From assembly GCF_005938385.1 (NCBI RefSeq), contig NZ_VCRA01000025.1:43091-107090 (forward strand): a stretch of 64,000 nt of DNA, in the 5' to 3' direction. This document shows, one piece after another, positions 17,261 through 25,212 of the stretch. Origin of the DNA: Paenibacillus mesophilus. Its GTDB lineage: Bacteria; Bacillota; Bacilli; Paenibacillales; NBRC-103111. The notes beneath the pieces were generated by a model that saw only the letters and a list, made by a program, of their open reading frames with translations, was not told the origin of the DNA and did no database searches. Within the stretch, counting starts at the first letter, position 1. Each line of letters begins with the position of its first letter. Both the position numbers and the translations under genes were made by a program.

Positions 17261-18211
17261 CTATTCTTGTGAAAGTGCTTTTACCGGCGGGAGCAGCTTG
17301 CTTTTGTTGATCGTCCGTTTGATTTCCCATGTCTCGGGACGATCGGGATCGAATTGTTCCAAATATCCGATCACTTCCCTCGTGATCGGAGTAGGCGTGG
17401 AAGCTCCCGACGTAACGCCGACCTTGTTAATGCCGGTCAGCCAACCGGTATCGATTTCCGACACATCGGATATCCGGTATGCTTTCGTTCCGGCTATCTC
17501 TTCCGATACTTGGGCGAGACGGTTCGAATTGTTGCTCCGCGGATCTCCGACGACGATGACAAGCTCCACTTCCTTCGCTTGCTCGGCCACCGCCTCCTGC
17601 CGCACCTGAGTAGCCAAACATATTTCGTTATGAATTTCGGCTGCTGGAAATTTCGCGATCAGCCGGTTCATAATGTGCCGGATATCCCATTGGCTCATCG
17701 TCGTCTGGTTCGTAATGATGATTTTGTCGACGGGCAGATCCAGCTGGCCGATCTCTTCTTCCTTCTCTATCAGGTGAACGTGATCCGGTGCGATGCCGAT
17801 GGCTCCTTCCGGCTCCGGATGCCCTCTCTTGCCGATATAAATAATTTCGTAGCCCTGTCCCGTCTTCTCCCGGATCAGGTCATGCGTCTTGGTTACATCG
17901 GGACATGTCGCATCGACGACCGTCAATCCCTTCTCCCGGGCGCGCTTCCGTACTTCCGGCGATACGCCGTGGGCGGTGAAGATGACCGTCCCTTTCTCGA
18001 TCCGGTCCAAAATTTCTAGACGGTTGGCGCCGTCGAGCGTAATGACGCCTTCGTCTTCGAACGCTTCGGTCACATGACTATTATGCACAATCATTCCCAA
18101 AATATAGATCGGCTTCGGCAAGTCGAGGTTGCGGGCCGTTTGGCGCGCGAGAACCATTGCGTCGACTACGCCGTAGCAATATCCTCTGGGAGATATTTTA
18201 AGCACTTCCAT
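17261..18211 (-). CDS. ispH: 4-hydroxy-3-methylbut-2-enyl diphosphate reductase
   Basis: 316 residues from the ATG at 18211 (AGGCGG 7 nt upstream); an in-frame ATG further upstream lacks a good site. The last enzyme of the MEP isoprenoid pathway, it reduces HMBPP to IPP and DMAPP. The three iron-sulfur cysteines are visible in SPRGYCYGVVDAM, VVDATCPDVTKTH and NEICLATQVRQ. The family motifs VHNSHV, FTAHGVSPEVR, GKRGHPEPEGAIG, NQTTMS, VVGDPRSNNSNRLA and GVTSGASTP are all present. Confidence 0.94.
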   Translation of the reverse strand: MEVLKISPRGYCYGVVDAMVLARQTARNLDLPKPIYILGMIVHNSHVTEAFEDEGVITLDGANRLEILDRIEKGTVIFTAHGVSPEVRKRAREKGLTVVDATCPDVTKTHDLIREKTGQGYEIIYIGKRGHPEPEGAIGIAPDHVHLIEKEEEIGQLDLPVDKIIITNQTTMSQWDIRHIMNRLIAKFPAAEIHNEICLATQVRQEAVAEQAKEVELVIVVGDPRSNNSNRLAQVSEEIAGTKAYRISDVSEIDTGWLTGINKVGVTSGASTPTPITREVIGYLEQFDPDRPETWEIKRTINKSKLLPPVKALSQE

Positions 18212-18273
18212 CGCAATCCGCCTGCTTTCGACACGATTTGACATCAACTGTTTACAATTTCATTATACCGTAT

Positions 18274-19740
18274 TCAATAAGGATTAGAAAGCGAAGGCAG
18301 GACGGGCAGCCACACGATAAACGTGGTACCTTTTTCCTTCTGCGTCTTCACCTCGATCGAGCCGCCGTGAGCGTCAATTATCCATTTCGCGATGGACAGC
18401 CCGAGGCCGGTGCCGGATTTTTTGCCGCGCGACGGATCGGCCCGGTAAAATCGTTCGAAAATATAAGGAATCTCGTCCTTGTCCATCCCGATTCCGGTGT
18501 CGCTTACCCGGATCCCGACTTGACCGCCTGCTTGCAGCGCATCCAGCTCGACATGCCCCTCCTCGGTATATTTGAATGCGTTCTCGATGAGAATGAACAG
18601 CAGCTGCTGCAAATAATCTTTATTCCCCTGCACATAAACGTCGTTCAGAACGGCCAAATCCCCGGCTATCCATTCGGCGCTTCGCGGCAAAAACTGCGCC
18701 CGGCGAATCACTTCCTCGACAAGCGGCCTCATCTCCACGGGCTCTTGGCTCATCGTAAAGCCGGCGTCGGCCCGGGCAAGCGACAGCATATCGTTGACGA
18801 GTCTCGACATCCGCTCGGCCTCGGAAGCGATGTCGTGCATCGCCTCGAGCGACAGCTCGACATTGCCGTCCCGGATCACGCTTATGCCGGTACCGTCTTC
18901 TTTGCCCGATTCGAGCGCGGTCGATTTCCATACTTTCTCGAGCAGATCCACATTGCCCCGGATCGTTGTAAGCGGGGTGCGGAGCTCGTGCGAAGCATCC
19001 GAGACGAAGCGCCGCTGAGCGCGGTATGCGTCATCCAGCTCGGAATACATCCCTTGAATACGCGTAAGCATGCCGTTGATCGTATCGGTCAGACGTCCGA
19101 TCTCGTCCATCGGTCCCGCGTAATCGATCCGTTTGCTCAAGTCGGCGCTCTTCTCCACGGCGTTCGCCGCATCGATCACGTTCTCGATCGGCTTCAACGC
19201 TTTTCTTGACAAAAACCAGCCTGCGGAGGCGGCGAGGAAAATCGTCAGCAAGCCTATGACGATCAAAATGAGCCTCAAATTGTACAAAAACTGCTCAACG
19301 TCGTCGAGTACGGTCGCAACCTGCAGCACGCCGACGAGAGAGCCTTCGAACACAAGAGGGCTATAATACATGAGCAGCTTGTACTCCTGATTGACGTTTA
19401 TCGTCTCGAAGCCGTCGCCACCCTGCAATACCCGGTTAATCGATTCCTCCGAATATGGAAGGTTGCTGCGCAAATTGCTGGAGCGCTTGATCTGTCCTTG
19501 GGTCGAGATGCTTTGCAAATAAATGCCGGCGGATTTGAATTCGCGCAACTCCGGCAGCGAATAAAACACCCCGAAGCCGCGAATCTCTTTATTGACCTCC
19601 CGCGCTTGAATGACCAGCTCGTCGCGCAAATCGTTATGCAGCTTAAAGTTGAAAAACGCGTAGAGCGCTATTCCGAATACTAGCAGCGTAACGGCCAGTA
19701 TGCCCGAATACCAAAGCGTCAGGCGCAGACGTATCGACAT
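18274..19740 (-). CDS. Sensor histidine kinase of an OmpR-type two-component system
   Basis: 488 residues: membrane helix ~10-32, an extracytoplasmic sensor of ~125 residues, a second helix ~156-176, then a HAMP domain (SRKALKPIENVIDAAN). The H-box FVSDASHELRTPLTTIRGNV has phospho-acceptor H251. The ATPase domain has IENAFKYT, DTGIGMDKDEIPYIFERFYR and GTGLGLSIAKWI. It starts 3 nt after the regulator's stop, so the two are an operon. The signal is unknown; the architecture resembles Bacillus YkoH-like kinases. The neighbouring htrA gene suggests an envelope role, by position only. Confidence 0.88.
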   Translation of the reverse strand: MSIRLRLTLWYSGILAVTLLVFGIALYAFFNFKLHNDLRDELVIQAREVNKEIRGFGVFYSLPELREFKSAGIYLQSISTQGQIKRSSNLRSNLPYSEESINRVLQGGDGFETINVNQEYKLLMYYSPLVFEGSLVGVLQVATVLDDVEQFLYNLRLILIVIGLLTIFLAASAGWFLSRKALKPIENVIDAANAVEKSADLSKRIDYAGPMDEIGRLTDTINGMLTRIQGMYSELDDAYRAQRRFVSDASHELRTPLTTIRGNVDLLEKVWKSTALESGKEDGTGISVIRDGNVELSLEAMHDIASEAERMSRLVNDMLSLARADAGFTMSQEPVEMRPLVEEVIRRAQFLPRSAEWIAGDLAVLNDVYVQGNKDYLQQLLFILIENAFKYTEEGHVELDALQAGGQVGIRVSDTGIGMDKDEIPYIFERFYRADPSRGKKSGTGLGLSIAKWIIDAHGGSIEVKTQKEKGTTFIVWLPVLPSLSNPY

Positions 19741-19743
19741 CCG

Positions 19744-20442
19744 TCATTCCCCTCTCAGTACGTAGCCCGCTCCCCGAACCGTTTGAATGATCCGCTTGCC
19801 GCCGTACTCCTCGAGCTTTTGCCGCAGCAGCGCGATGTATACTTCCAGCACGTTCGATTCGCCGCTGTAGTCGTAGCCCCATATTTTCTCCATAATGATA
19901 TCCCGCGACAGCACCCGTTTCGGATTCTGCAGAAACAGATGAAGCAGATCGAATTCCTTGGTTGTCAGCTCGATCGTATGGCCGGCGCGGATCACCTCCC
20001 GCGTATCCAGATCAAGCATAATATCCTCGAACTGGGTCCGGTTCGTCTTCTGCTCCGCCGTATCCCCGCGGCGGCGCATCAGCGATCGGATTCTCGCCAG
20101 CAGCTCCTCGAGCGCGAACGGCTTGACCAAATAATCGTCGGCGCCCAAATCGAGCCCCCTTACCCGGTCGGCGACTTCATCTTTCGCCGTCAGCATCAGA
20201 ATCGGCACCGAGCTGCCGCCTTCCCTGACGCGGCGGCATACTTCCCAGCCGTCCATCTGCGGCATCATGACGTCCAATATGAGCAAGCTCGGCTCCATCG
20301 CCAGCATTTGCCTCAAGCCTTCGGTGCCGTTGTTCGCCGTTGTGACGGTATATCCTTCGAATGCAAGCGAACGCCGCAGCATGGACGTTATTTTCTCGTC
20401 ATCGTCAATTACCAAAATATGCTCTCTCAATCGTCCAACCAT
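19744..20442 (-). CDS. OmpR-family response regulator
   Basis: 232 residues from ATG 20442 (a TTG four codons further in is an alternative). The receiver domain has D13-D15, phospho-acceptor D57 (LLILDVMMPQMDGWEV) and K106 in LVKPFALEELLARI. The winged helix follows with LTTKEFDLLHLFLQNPKRVL and VIQTVRGAGYVLRGE-type ends. The start lies only 7 nt from a diverged copy of the window's CCCCAAAAAGTG repeat, which therefore occupies the 5' leader of this operon. The target genes are unknown. Confidence 0.88.
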   Translation of the reverse strand: MVGRLREHILVIDDDEKITSMLRRSLAFEGYTVTTANNGTEGLRQMLAMEPSLLILDVMMPQMDGWEVCRRVREGGSSVPILMLTAKDEVADRVRGLDLGADDYLVKPFALEELLARIRSLMRRRGDTAEQKTNRTQFEDIMLDLDTREVIRAGHTIELTTKEFDLLHLFLQNPKRVLSRDIIMEKIWGYDYSGESNVLEVYIALLRQKLEEYGGKRIIQTVRGAGYVLRGE

Positions 20443-20448
20443 CCTTTT

Positions 20449-20500
20449 CCCCAAAAAGTGTAGTGATGCTTTGCAGTTTATTCCGAAACAAAATTTCCCA
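20449..20500. repeat. Diverged copy of the CCCCAAAAAGTG palindromic repeat
   Basis: Begins CCCCAAAAAGTG and shares TTATTCCGA with the tandem copies at 22322-22562. It lies in the leader of the response regulator gene. Confidence 0.6.
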
Positions 20501-20576
20501 AAGTGAAGTGATGATTCTATCGTATAATACCCCGCATTGCGAAGGCAAATCCGGCGATTCGGATGTCTCCTCAACG

Positions 20577-20622
20577 AAAAAGGAAAGCAGGAGGAACGTC
20601 CCAGCGTCCCGCTCTGCTTTCC
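20577..20622 (-). terminator. Terminator of htrA
   Basis: Minus strand stem GGAAAGCAG / CTGCTTTCC with a longer imperfect inner helix, followed by TTTTTCG. Confidence 0.85.
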
Positions 20623-20646
20623 TCCTGCCGAATACGGCTTCCTTCG

Positions 20647-22191
20647 TTATTTATTCATGTCTCCAACGATGACAGCCGTCGTCAACGTTTTGCCGCTGCG
20701 GTGTACCGTGAGCGTTACTTTGTCGCCTACTTTGAAGCTTTTGATCGTATTGCGGAATTCTTCCGTGTTTTTCACCTTCGTGCCGTTCACTTCGGTGATG
20801 ACGTCGTACGGCTGCAGGTCGGCTTTGGATGCCGGGCTGCCTTGGACGACGGAAGCGACGACCGTACCTTGCGCATTATCCAGCTTCAATTCCTTGACCC
20901 ATTCTTCGGGAATGTCTTGAATGTTCACGCCGATGTAAGGGATCGGAATTTTCACGTTGTTTTTCAGGTTTTCCAGAACCGACGTCACCGTGCTGGTCGG
21001 AATCGCGAAGCCGATGCCTTGCGCCTGCGAGCTGACCGCCGTGTTAATGCCGATTACTTGGCCTTGCAGGTTCAAGAGAGGACCGCCCGAGTTGCCCGGG
21101 TTGATCGAAGCGTCCGTTTGCAGCAAATGCTTGTATTCCCGCGTTCCTTGGGTATCGCGAATGTCGATCGGGCGTTCCTTCGCACTGAGCACGCCTACCG
21201 TAACCGTATGGTCAAAGCCGTACGGGTTGCCGATCGCGACGACCCAATCGCCTACGCTGATATCGTCGGAGCTGCCGAGCTGCAGCATGTTGAAGTCTTT
21301 GCCGTCCTGCTTCTCGATTTTAAGCACGGCCAAGTCGAGGCTGTATTCCGATCCGAGCAGCTTCGCTTTTAACGGCTGGCTGTAGCCTTGGACTTCGACT
21401 TCGATTTCGTCGGCGCCGTTGATGACATGCTCGTTCGTAAGAATGTATCCTTCTTTATCGAAGATGAACCCGGAGCCCATGCCAAGCGTCTGACGCTGCG
21501 TGCCGTTGCCGGTATTCGGCTGCTGGCGCTGGCCGTTTCCGAAGAAATAGTCGAAGATATCGGAATTCGTACCGCTTCTGGAACGGCTGCTTGCTTTGGC
21601 GTACGTATTGATTTTTACGACGGCCGGGCTGGCATTGTTGACGATTTGCGAAATATTGTCGGGTCTGACGATCGATTCCAACGCCGCCGTCGTCGCGCCG
21701 CCGTTGCCGCCGCTGCCGTTCGCTTTCGTTACGGAGCTTGATATCGCGCCGTTATTTTGCGAAAGCACTCCCGCGTCGCTGAACAAATTCCATCTATCGG
21801 AGGCGAACATCAAGCTTCCGACCACGACCGCGCCCGCCAAGAAAGTAGCGAAGTACGATTTGAAGGAGCCCGATTTTTTCTTCCCGCCATTGAATTCCCA
21901 TGGATTTTGCGAAGCCGGCATCTGCTGCATCTGCTCGCCCCGGTCGGTATATCCGTAATAAGGGCGTACGGGGCGCGGTGCGGTAATTTCAACATTCGAC
22001 GTTCCATGCTCCGACGAAGCGGTTGTCGTTTCTCCCGTATCGTTGCCGGCCGATGATTTGAACGGGCCGTACGAATAGTAGTACGATGGTTTCTCGGTTT
22101 TGTCGTCGTGTTGCTCGTTATGGTTTGCGCGATTCGACTCGTCGTTCTGCGGTTTAAAGAAGTCGCTATAGTCGCGTTTGTTATTTTCCAT
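20647..22191 (-). CDS. htrA: Membrane-anchored HtrA-type serine protease/chaperone
   Basis: 514 residues. A hydrophilic N-terminal arm of ~105 residues rich in Tyr/Pro/Asn faces the cytoplasm, followed by one membrane helix (~111-129). The trypsin-like protease domain has catalytic H255 (LTNEHVING), D286 (LDLAVLK) and S368 (NPGNSGGPLL), with a PDZ domain at ~415-505 (IGVNIQDIP, LQPYDVITEVNG). It degrades or refolds misfolded exported proteins at the outer membrane face. The GGAGGAGG ribosome binding site is strong. In Bacillus, htrA is a CssR target, and cssRS lies 14 kb away here. The adjacent two-component operon downstream may also be involved. Confidence 0.94.
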   Translation of the reverse strand: MENNKRDYSDFFKPQNDESNRANHNEQHDDKTEKPSYYYSYGPFKSSAGNDTGETTTASSEHGTSNVEITAPRPVRPYYGYTDRGEQMQQMPASQNPWEFNGGKKKSGSFKSYFATFLAGAVVVGSLMFASDRWNLFSDAGVLSQNNGAISSSVTKANGSGGNGGATTAALESIVRPDNISQIVNNASPAVVKINTYAKASSRSRSGTNSDIFDYFFGNGQRQQPNTGNGTQRQTLGMGSGFIFDKEGYILTNEHVINGADEIEVEVQGYSQPLKAKLLGSEYSLDLAVLKIEKQDGKDFNMLQLGSSDDISVGDWVVAIGNPYGFDHTVTVGVLSAKERPIDIRDTQGTREYKHLLQTDASINPGNSGGPLLNLQGQVIGINTAVSSQAQGIGFAIPTSTVTSVLENLKNNVKIPIPYIGVNIQDIPEEWVKELKLDNAQGTVVASVVQGSPASKADLQPYDVITEVNGTKVKNTEEFRNTIKSFKVGDKVTLTVHRSGKTLTTAVIVGDMNK

Positions 22192-22278
22192 TGCAAAATC
22201 CTCCTCCGGTTTACATTCTCCCTGCTTTCAATTGTATTGCTGTATGTTGTTCTTCTTGTCTATATATTGCACCCGCAA

Positions 22279-22302
22279 CCTTAAACGAACATTAAAACAA
22301 AC
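22279..22302. promoter_or_regulatory. Candidate response-regulator direct repeat upstream of htrA
   Basis: Two adjacent 12-bp near-repeats (CCTTAAACGAAC and ATTAAAACAAAC, 8 of 12 identical) lie ~90-110 bp upstream of the htrA start and close to a TATATA box. OmpR-type regulators bind such tandem half-sites. The identity of the regulator is inferred. Confidence 0.3.
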
Positions 22303-22321
22303 TAAAATGAAGCTAAATTTA

Positions 22322-22562
22322 CCCCAAAAAGTGACGCGATCCTGTCGAAGCTTATTCCGATTACTTTTCGGGGACCCCGATACTTGCGCCCCAAAAAGTG
22401 ACGCAAACGCTGTCGAAGCTTATTCCGGGTACTTTTCGGGGACCCCGATACTTGAGCCCCAAAAGTGACGCGATTCTGTCGAAGCCTATTCCGGGTACTT
22501 TTCGGGGACCCCGATACTTGCGCCCCAAAAAGTGACGCAAACGCTGTCGAAGCCTATTCCGC
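22322..22562. repeat. Tandem array of 66-68-bp palindromic repeat, 3.6 copies
   Basis: Units start at 22322, 22389, 22457 and 22523 (last one partial). Each opens CCCCAAAA(A)GTGACGC and contains an inverted end ACTTTTCGGGG, so each unit can fold back on itself. There are no spacers, unlike a CRISPR array. Related units are at 20449 and 60400. Confidence 0.9.
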
Positions 22563-22964
22563 GATGCTTCTCTAGTTTGCTTCAATGCGCTTGGCGCAGC
22601 TATTCGCAGGGCTTCAGCCGCCGGATTTCCTCAACGTCTGCCTGCTAGCCACGAGGGGCGGCTTGACCCCTACCTCGGTTGAACTTTCATCAGCTAGTTG
22701 TGCCTAGCTTGGCTAGGCGCGCACTGGAAAACCTACATCTAATTTTGCCGAATCAGGCGGAAACCGGGGAGCTAACTGGAAAACCTGCATCTAATTCCGC
22801 GATAATGGGCGATATGGAGCGAATTCGATAATAATAGCTGCATCTTTTCCATTTAAAGCTGTCCAATATCGATAAAACGTAGAATTAACTACACCTTTTA
22901 CAGTTATCGACATGCCTTAACCGGCAAACCAACCGGCCGCCCCCCGTCCTCCCTCCGAAACCAA
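22563..22964. other. Non-coding, repeat-containing intergenic stretch
   Basis: No gene is supported. It holds two copies of a second short repeat (ACTGGAAAACCTRCATCTAA) at 22723-22745 and 22775-22797, 52 bp apart. Similar sequences occur near 63811 and 63861. GC content shifts along the stretch. Confidence 0.6.
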
Positions 22965-22992
22965 AACAAGCAGGGGCTATACCAGCCCCTGC
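22965..22992 (-). terminator. Terminator overlapping the end of the YugN-like gene
   Basis: Stem GCAGGGGCT / AGCCCCTGC (minus strand) with a 5-nt loop; the stop codon lies inside the hairpin and TTGTTTTGG follows. Confidence 0.8.
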
Positions 22993-23390
22993 TCCACCTC
23001 TCGCAGCAATTCCGTCGCCTTCCTTACCCAGTGGTCTTCCACGCCGGCATCCTTGTCGACCGGATCCTGGAATTGGTCGATCATCGCCCCGAACGTACGG
23101 GGAACCGCTTCGGAATCCAGCCCTTCATTGTAGACGTGCTTCAGCACGAACGGCGTCCCCATCAAAATTTGCGTGCCTGGATTAGGCGACTCGGCGCCCG
23201 CCAGCTTGCCGCGGGTCACTTCGAACGGCAGCCGGAGCCACACTTTATTCGCTTCATCCAGCGAATGATCGAAGCAGCCGTGATCATAGTCCCAGTTCCC
23301 TCCGAGCGTGAACTGATACTGCTGCAAATGATCTTTGACGCGATCGAATTCGTCCGTACGGTTTTCCAGAGCGGATTGAATCGGCTTCAT
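22977..23390 (-). CDS. YugN-like family protein
   Basis: 137 residues from the ATG at 23390 (AAGGAG 6 nt upstream). The start MKPIQSALENRTDEFDRVKD, GNWDYDHGCFDHSL and VWLRLPFEVTRG... fit the YugN-like family, small cytoplasmic proteins of Bacilli without a known role. The C-terminal WVRKATELLREVEQGL is an amphipathic helix. It lies 58 bp after liaR on the same strand and may be the last gene of the lia transcript. Confidence 0.75.
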   Translation of the reverse strand: MKPIQSALENRTDEFDRVKDHLQQYQFTLGGNWDYDHGCFDHSLDEANKVWLRLPFEVTRGKLAGAESPNPGTQILMGTPFVLKHVYNEGLDSEAVPRTFGAMIDQFQDPVDKDAGVEDHWVRKATELLREVEQGLV

Positions 23391-23448
23391 GGCGCACTCC
23401 TTGTTTTTAACAATAGTTTGCGCCAAAAATGCCGATTTTATCCCTGCC

Positions 23449-24123
23449 TCAGCCCGCCGGCTTGCCGCTCCAGCCTTTGCGGTGAGCGTAAATGGCAAGC
23501 TGCGTCCGATCCTCGACTTCGCATTTCATCAGCAGGTTGCTCACATGCGTCTTGACCGTCTTGATGCTGATATGCAGCTCGTCGGCAATATCCTTGTTCG
23601 ATTTGCCGTCCGCGATCAGCAGCATGACTTCCATTTCTCTGCCCGTCAGTCCCGCTCCGTCATCTTGCCCGGATTGGGTGGAGCGCTGCCGCAGCCCTCT
23701 TGTCAGCGCTTGGGACACTTCGGAATTCATAACCTGCAAGCCCCGGTACGAGCTGCGGATCACATGGGCCAGCTCATCGGACGAAACGGTCTTCAGCACG
23801 TAGGTGATAGCCCCGGCTTCAATCGCCTGCAGCACCTTCTCATCCTCCAGGAAGCTCGTCAGCAAAATCACCTTCACCTGCGGATACAGCCGGGACACCT
23901 CGCGGGTCGTTTCCACCCCGTCCATAAGCGGCATCATGAGGTCCATCAAGATCATATCGGGAAGGCCGTCTTGTCCGGCTCCCTTCAATCGCTCCAAAGC
24001 GTCCTTGCCGTTCGCCGCCTCCCCCGTGACAAGAAAGTCGCTTTCCATTGACAAGTACGTTTTCAATCCGAGCCTCACCATATCGTGATCGTCCACAATC
24101 ATAAGCTTAATAACGTTCTCCAT
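23449..24123 (-). CDS. liaR: LiaR-type response regulator (NarL/LuxR family)
   Basis: 224 residues. Receiver domain: D11-D12 (MIVDDHDM), phospho-acceptor D61 (PDMILMDLMMPLMDG) and the T/K switch in ILLTSFLEDEKV...YVLKTVSSDEL. LuxR-type HTH at ~160-215: LTGREMEVMLLIADGKSNKD, HISIKTVKTHVSNLL. The combination and the liaF-liaS-liaR order identify the cell-envelope-stress regulator. In Bacillus, LiaR is activated by LiaS when antibiotics disturb lipid II cycling. Adjoins liaS with a 12-bp gap. Confidence 0.9.
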   Translation of the reverse strand: MENVIKLMIVDDHDMVRLGLKTYLSMESDFLVTGEAANGKDALERLKGAGQDGLPDMILMDLMMPLMDGVETTREVSRLYPQVKVILLTSFLEDEKVLQAIEAGAITYVLKTVSSDELAHVIRSSYRGLQVMNSEVSQALTRGLRQRSTQSGQDDGAGLTGREMEVMLLIADGKSNKDIADELHISIKTVKTHVSNLLMKCEVEDRTQLAIYAHRKGWSGKPAG

Positions 24124-24135
24124 ATACGCATGCTC

Positions 24136-25212
24136 CTATTCCTGATCCGAACCTTGACCTTGGTCGGTTTTCTTCGCCGGATCCTTTGTCGGTACAAATT
24201 TCGGAATACTGACTTTAATTCGCGTTCCCGCGCCGGCTTTGCTTCTTACCTCCATATTTCCGCCAAGCTTCTGCGCCCGTTCGCTCATGGTCGACAGTCC
24301 GTAAGAGTTGACGCGGACGCTGTCGCTCTCGAAGCCTTGCCCGTCGTCATGGACTTGCAGGACGTACTGATTGCCGTTGTCGTGAAGCGACAACACGACG
24401 TGACGCGCCGAAGCGTGCTTGACCACGTTCGCCATTCCTTCTTGAATAATAAGAAACAGCTGATGCTCAATACCGTCCGACAACGATCCGCCGAGTCGAA
24501 TATCCATACTGCCCTGCAGTCCGTTTTGCCGGCAGTAATCCGGAAACCATTTGTCCAGCGCATCCGATAGCCGTCTGCCCTCGAGTTCGATCGGCCGCAG
24601 CTGGGCGATCATGGAACGGAGCTGTTTCTGCGTCAAGTTGGACATCGACACGAGCTGCTGGAGAATCGGGCCGACCTTCTCCGTCTGCCCCCGTTCGACC
24701 ATTTTGGACAACGACGAAGCCGACATATGGATCGCGAACATTTGCTGGCTCACCGTATCGTGCAAATCTCGGGCGAGCCTTTTCCGCTCCTCGATTACGG
24801 CATCTTCATTCGATTTGGCTTGCAGCATGACGTTCTCCTCGCCGACCTGCTGCAGCAGCATGACTCTTTTCTCGATCGAGGAAGCCATCTCGTTGAAATC
24901 CCCATATATACGGTCGAATGGATCCACCCCCAAAGGATGGACCCTCTCGCCCAAATTACCGTTGGCCAGCTGCAGAATGGCCAGATGCAGCCTGTCGATT
25001 TTGCGTTGGAGCTGGGCCGCGATCAAGTAGGCGATTACGAGCCCGGACACGACGAGCAGCAGCACGTACTCGATCCATAAATTGTTGACGCTGAGCGAAT
25101 CTCGCCAGTATAACCATCCCAATGCGAAGCCGCCCAGCACGATGGCGATAGCGCCGAGAAAATAACTGAGCAGCTGCCACTTGATATTGATCGATCTCGT
25201 TAAACGATTCAT
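24136..25212 (-). CDS. liaS: LiaS-type sensor histidine kinase
   Basis: 358 residues. Two membrane helices (~12-34 and ~46-66) are separated by a very short extracytoplasmic loop, so it is an intramembrane-sensing kinase. HAMP-like linker, then the HisKA_3 box EERKRLARDLHDTVSQQMFA with H151. The ATPase domain has LFLIIQEGMANVVKHA, DDGQGF and GLSTMSERAQKLGG. The hydrophilic C-terminal tail (KDPAKKTDQGQGSDQE) is an extension. Its start overlaps the liaF stop by 4 nt (ATGA), so translation is coupled. Confidence 0.9.
   Translation of the reverse strand: MNRLTRSINIKWQLLSYFLGAIAIVLGGFALGWLYWRDSLSVNNLWIEYVLLLVVSGLVIAYLIAAQLQRKIDRLHLAILQLANGNLGERVHPLGVDPFDRIYGDFNEMASSIEKRVMLLQQVGEENVMLQAKSNEDAVIEERKRLARDLHDTVSQQMFAIHMSASSLSKMVERGQTEKVGPILQQLVSMSNLTQKQLRSMIAQLRPIELEGRRLSDALDKWFPDYCRQNGLQGSMDIRLGGSLSDGIEHQLFLIIQEGMANVVKHASARHVVLSLHDNGNQYVLQVHDDGQGFESDSVRVNSYGLSTMSERAQKLGGNMEVRSKAGAGTRIKVSIPKFVPTKDPAKKTDQGQGSDQE

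Noticed and set aside
22322..22562. Possible CRISPR array
   Set aside because: The repeats follow each other without unique spacers and the unit is 66-68 bp; no cas genes are nearby.
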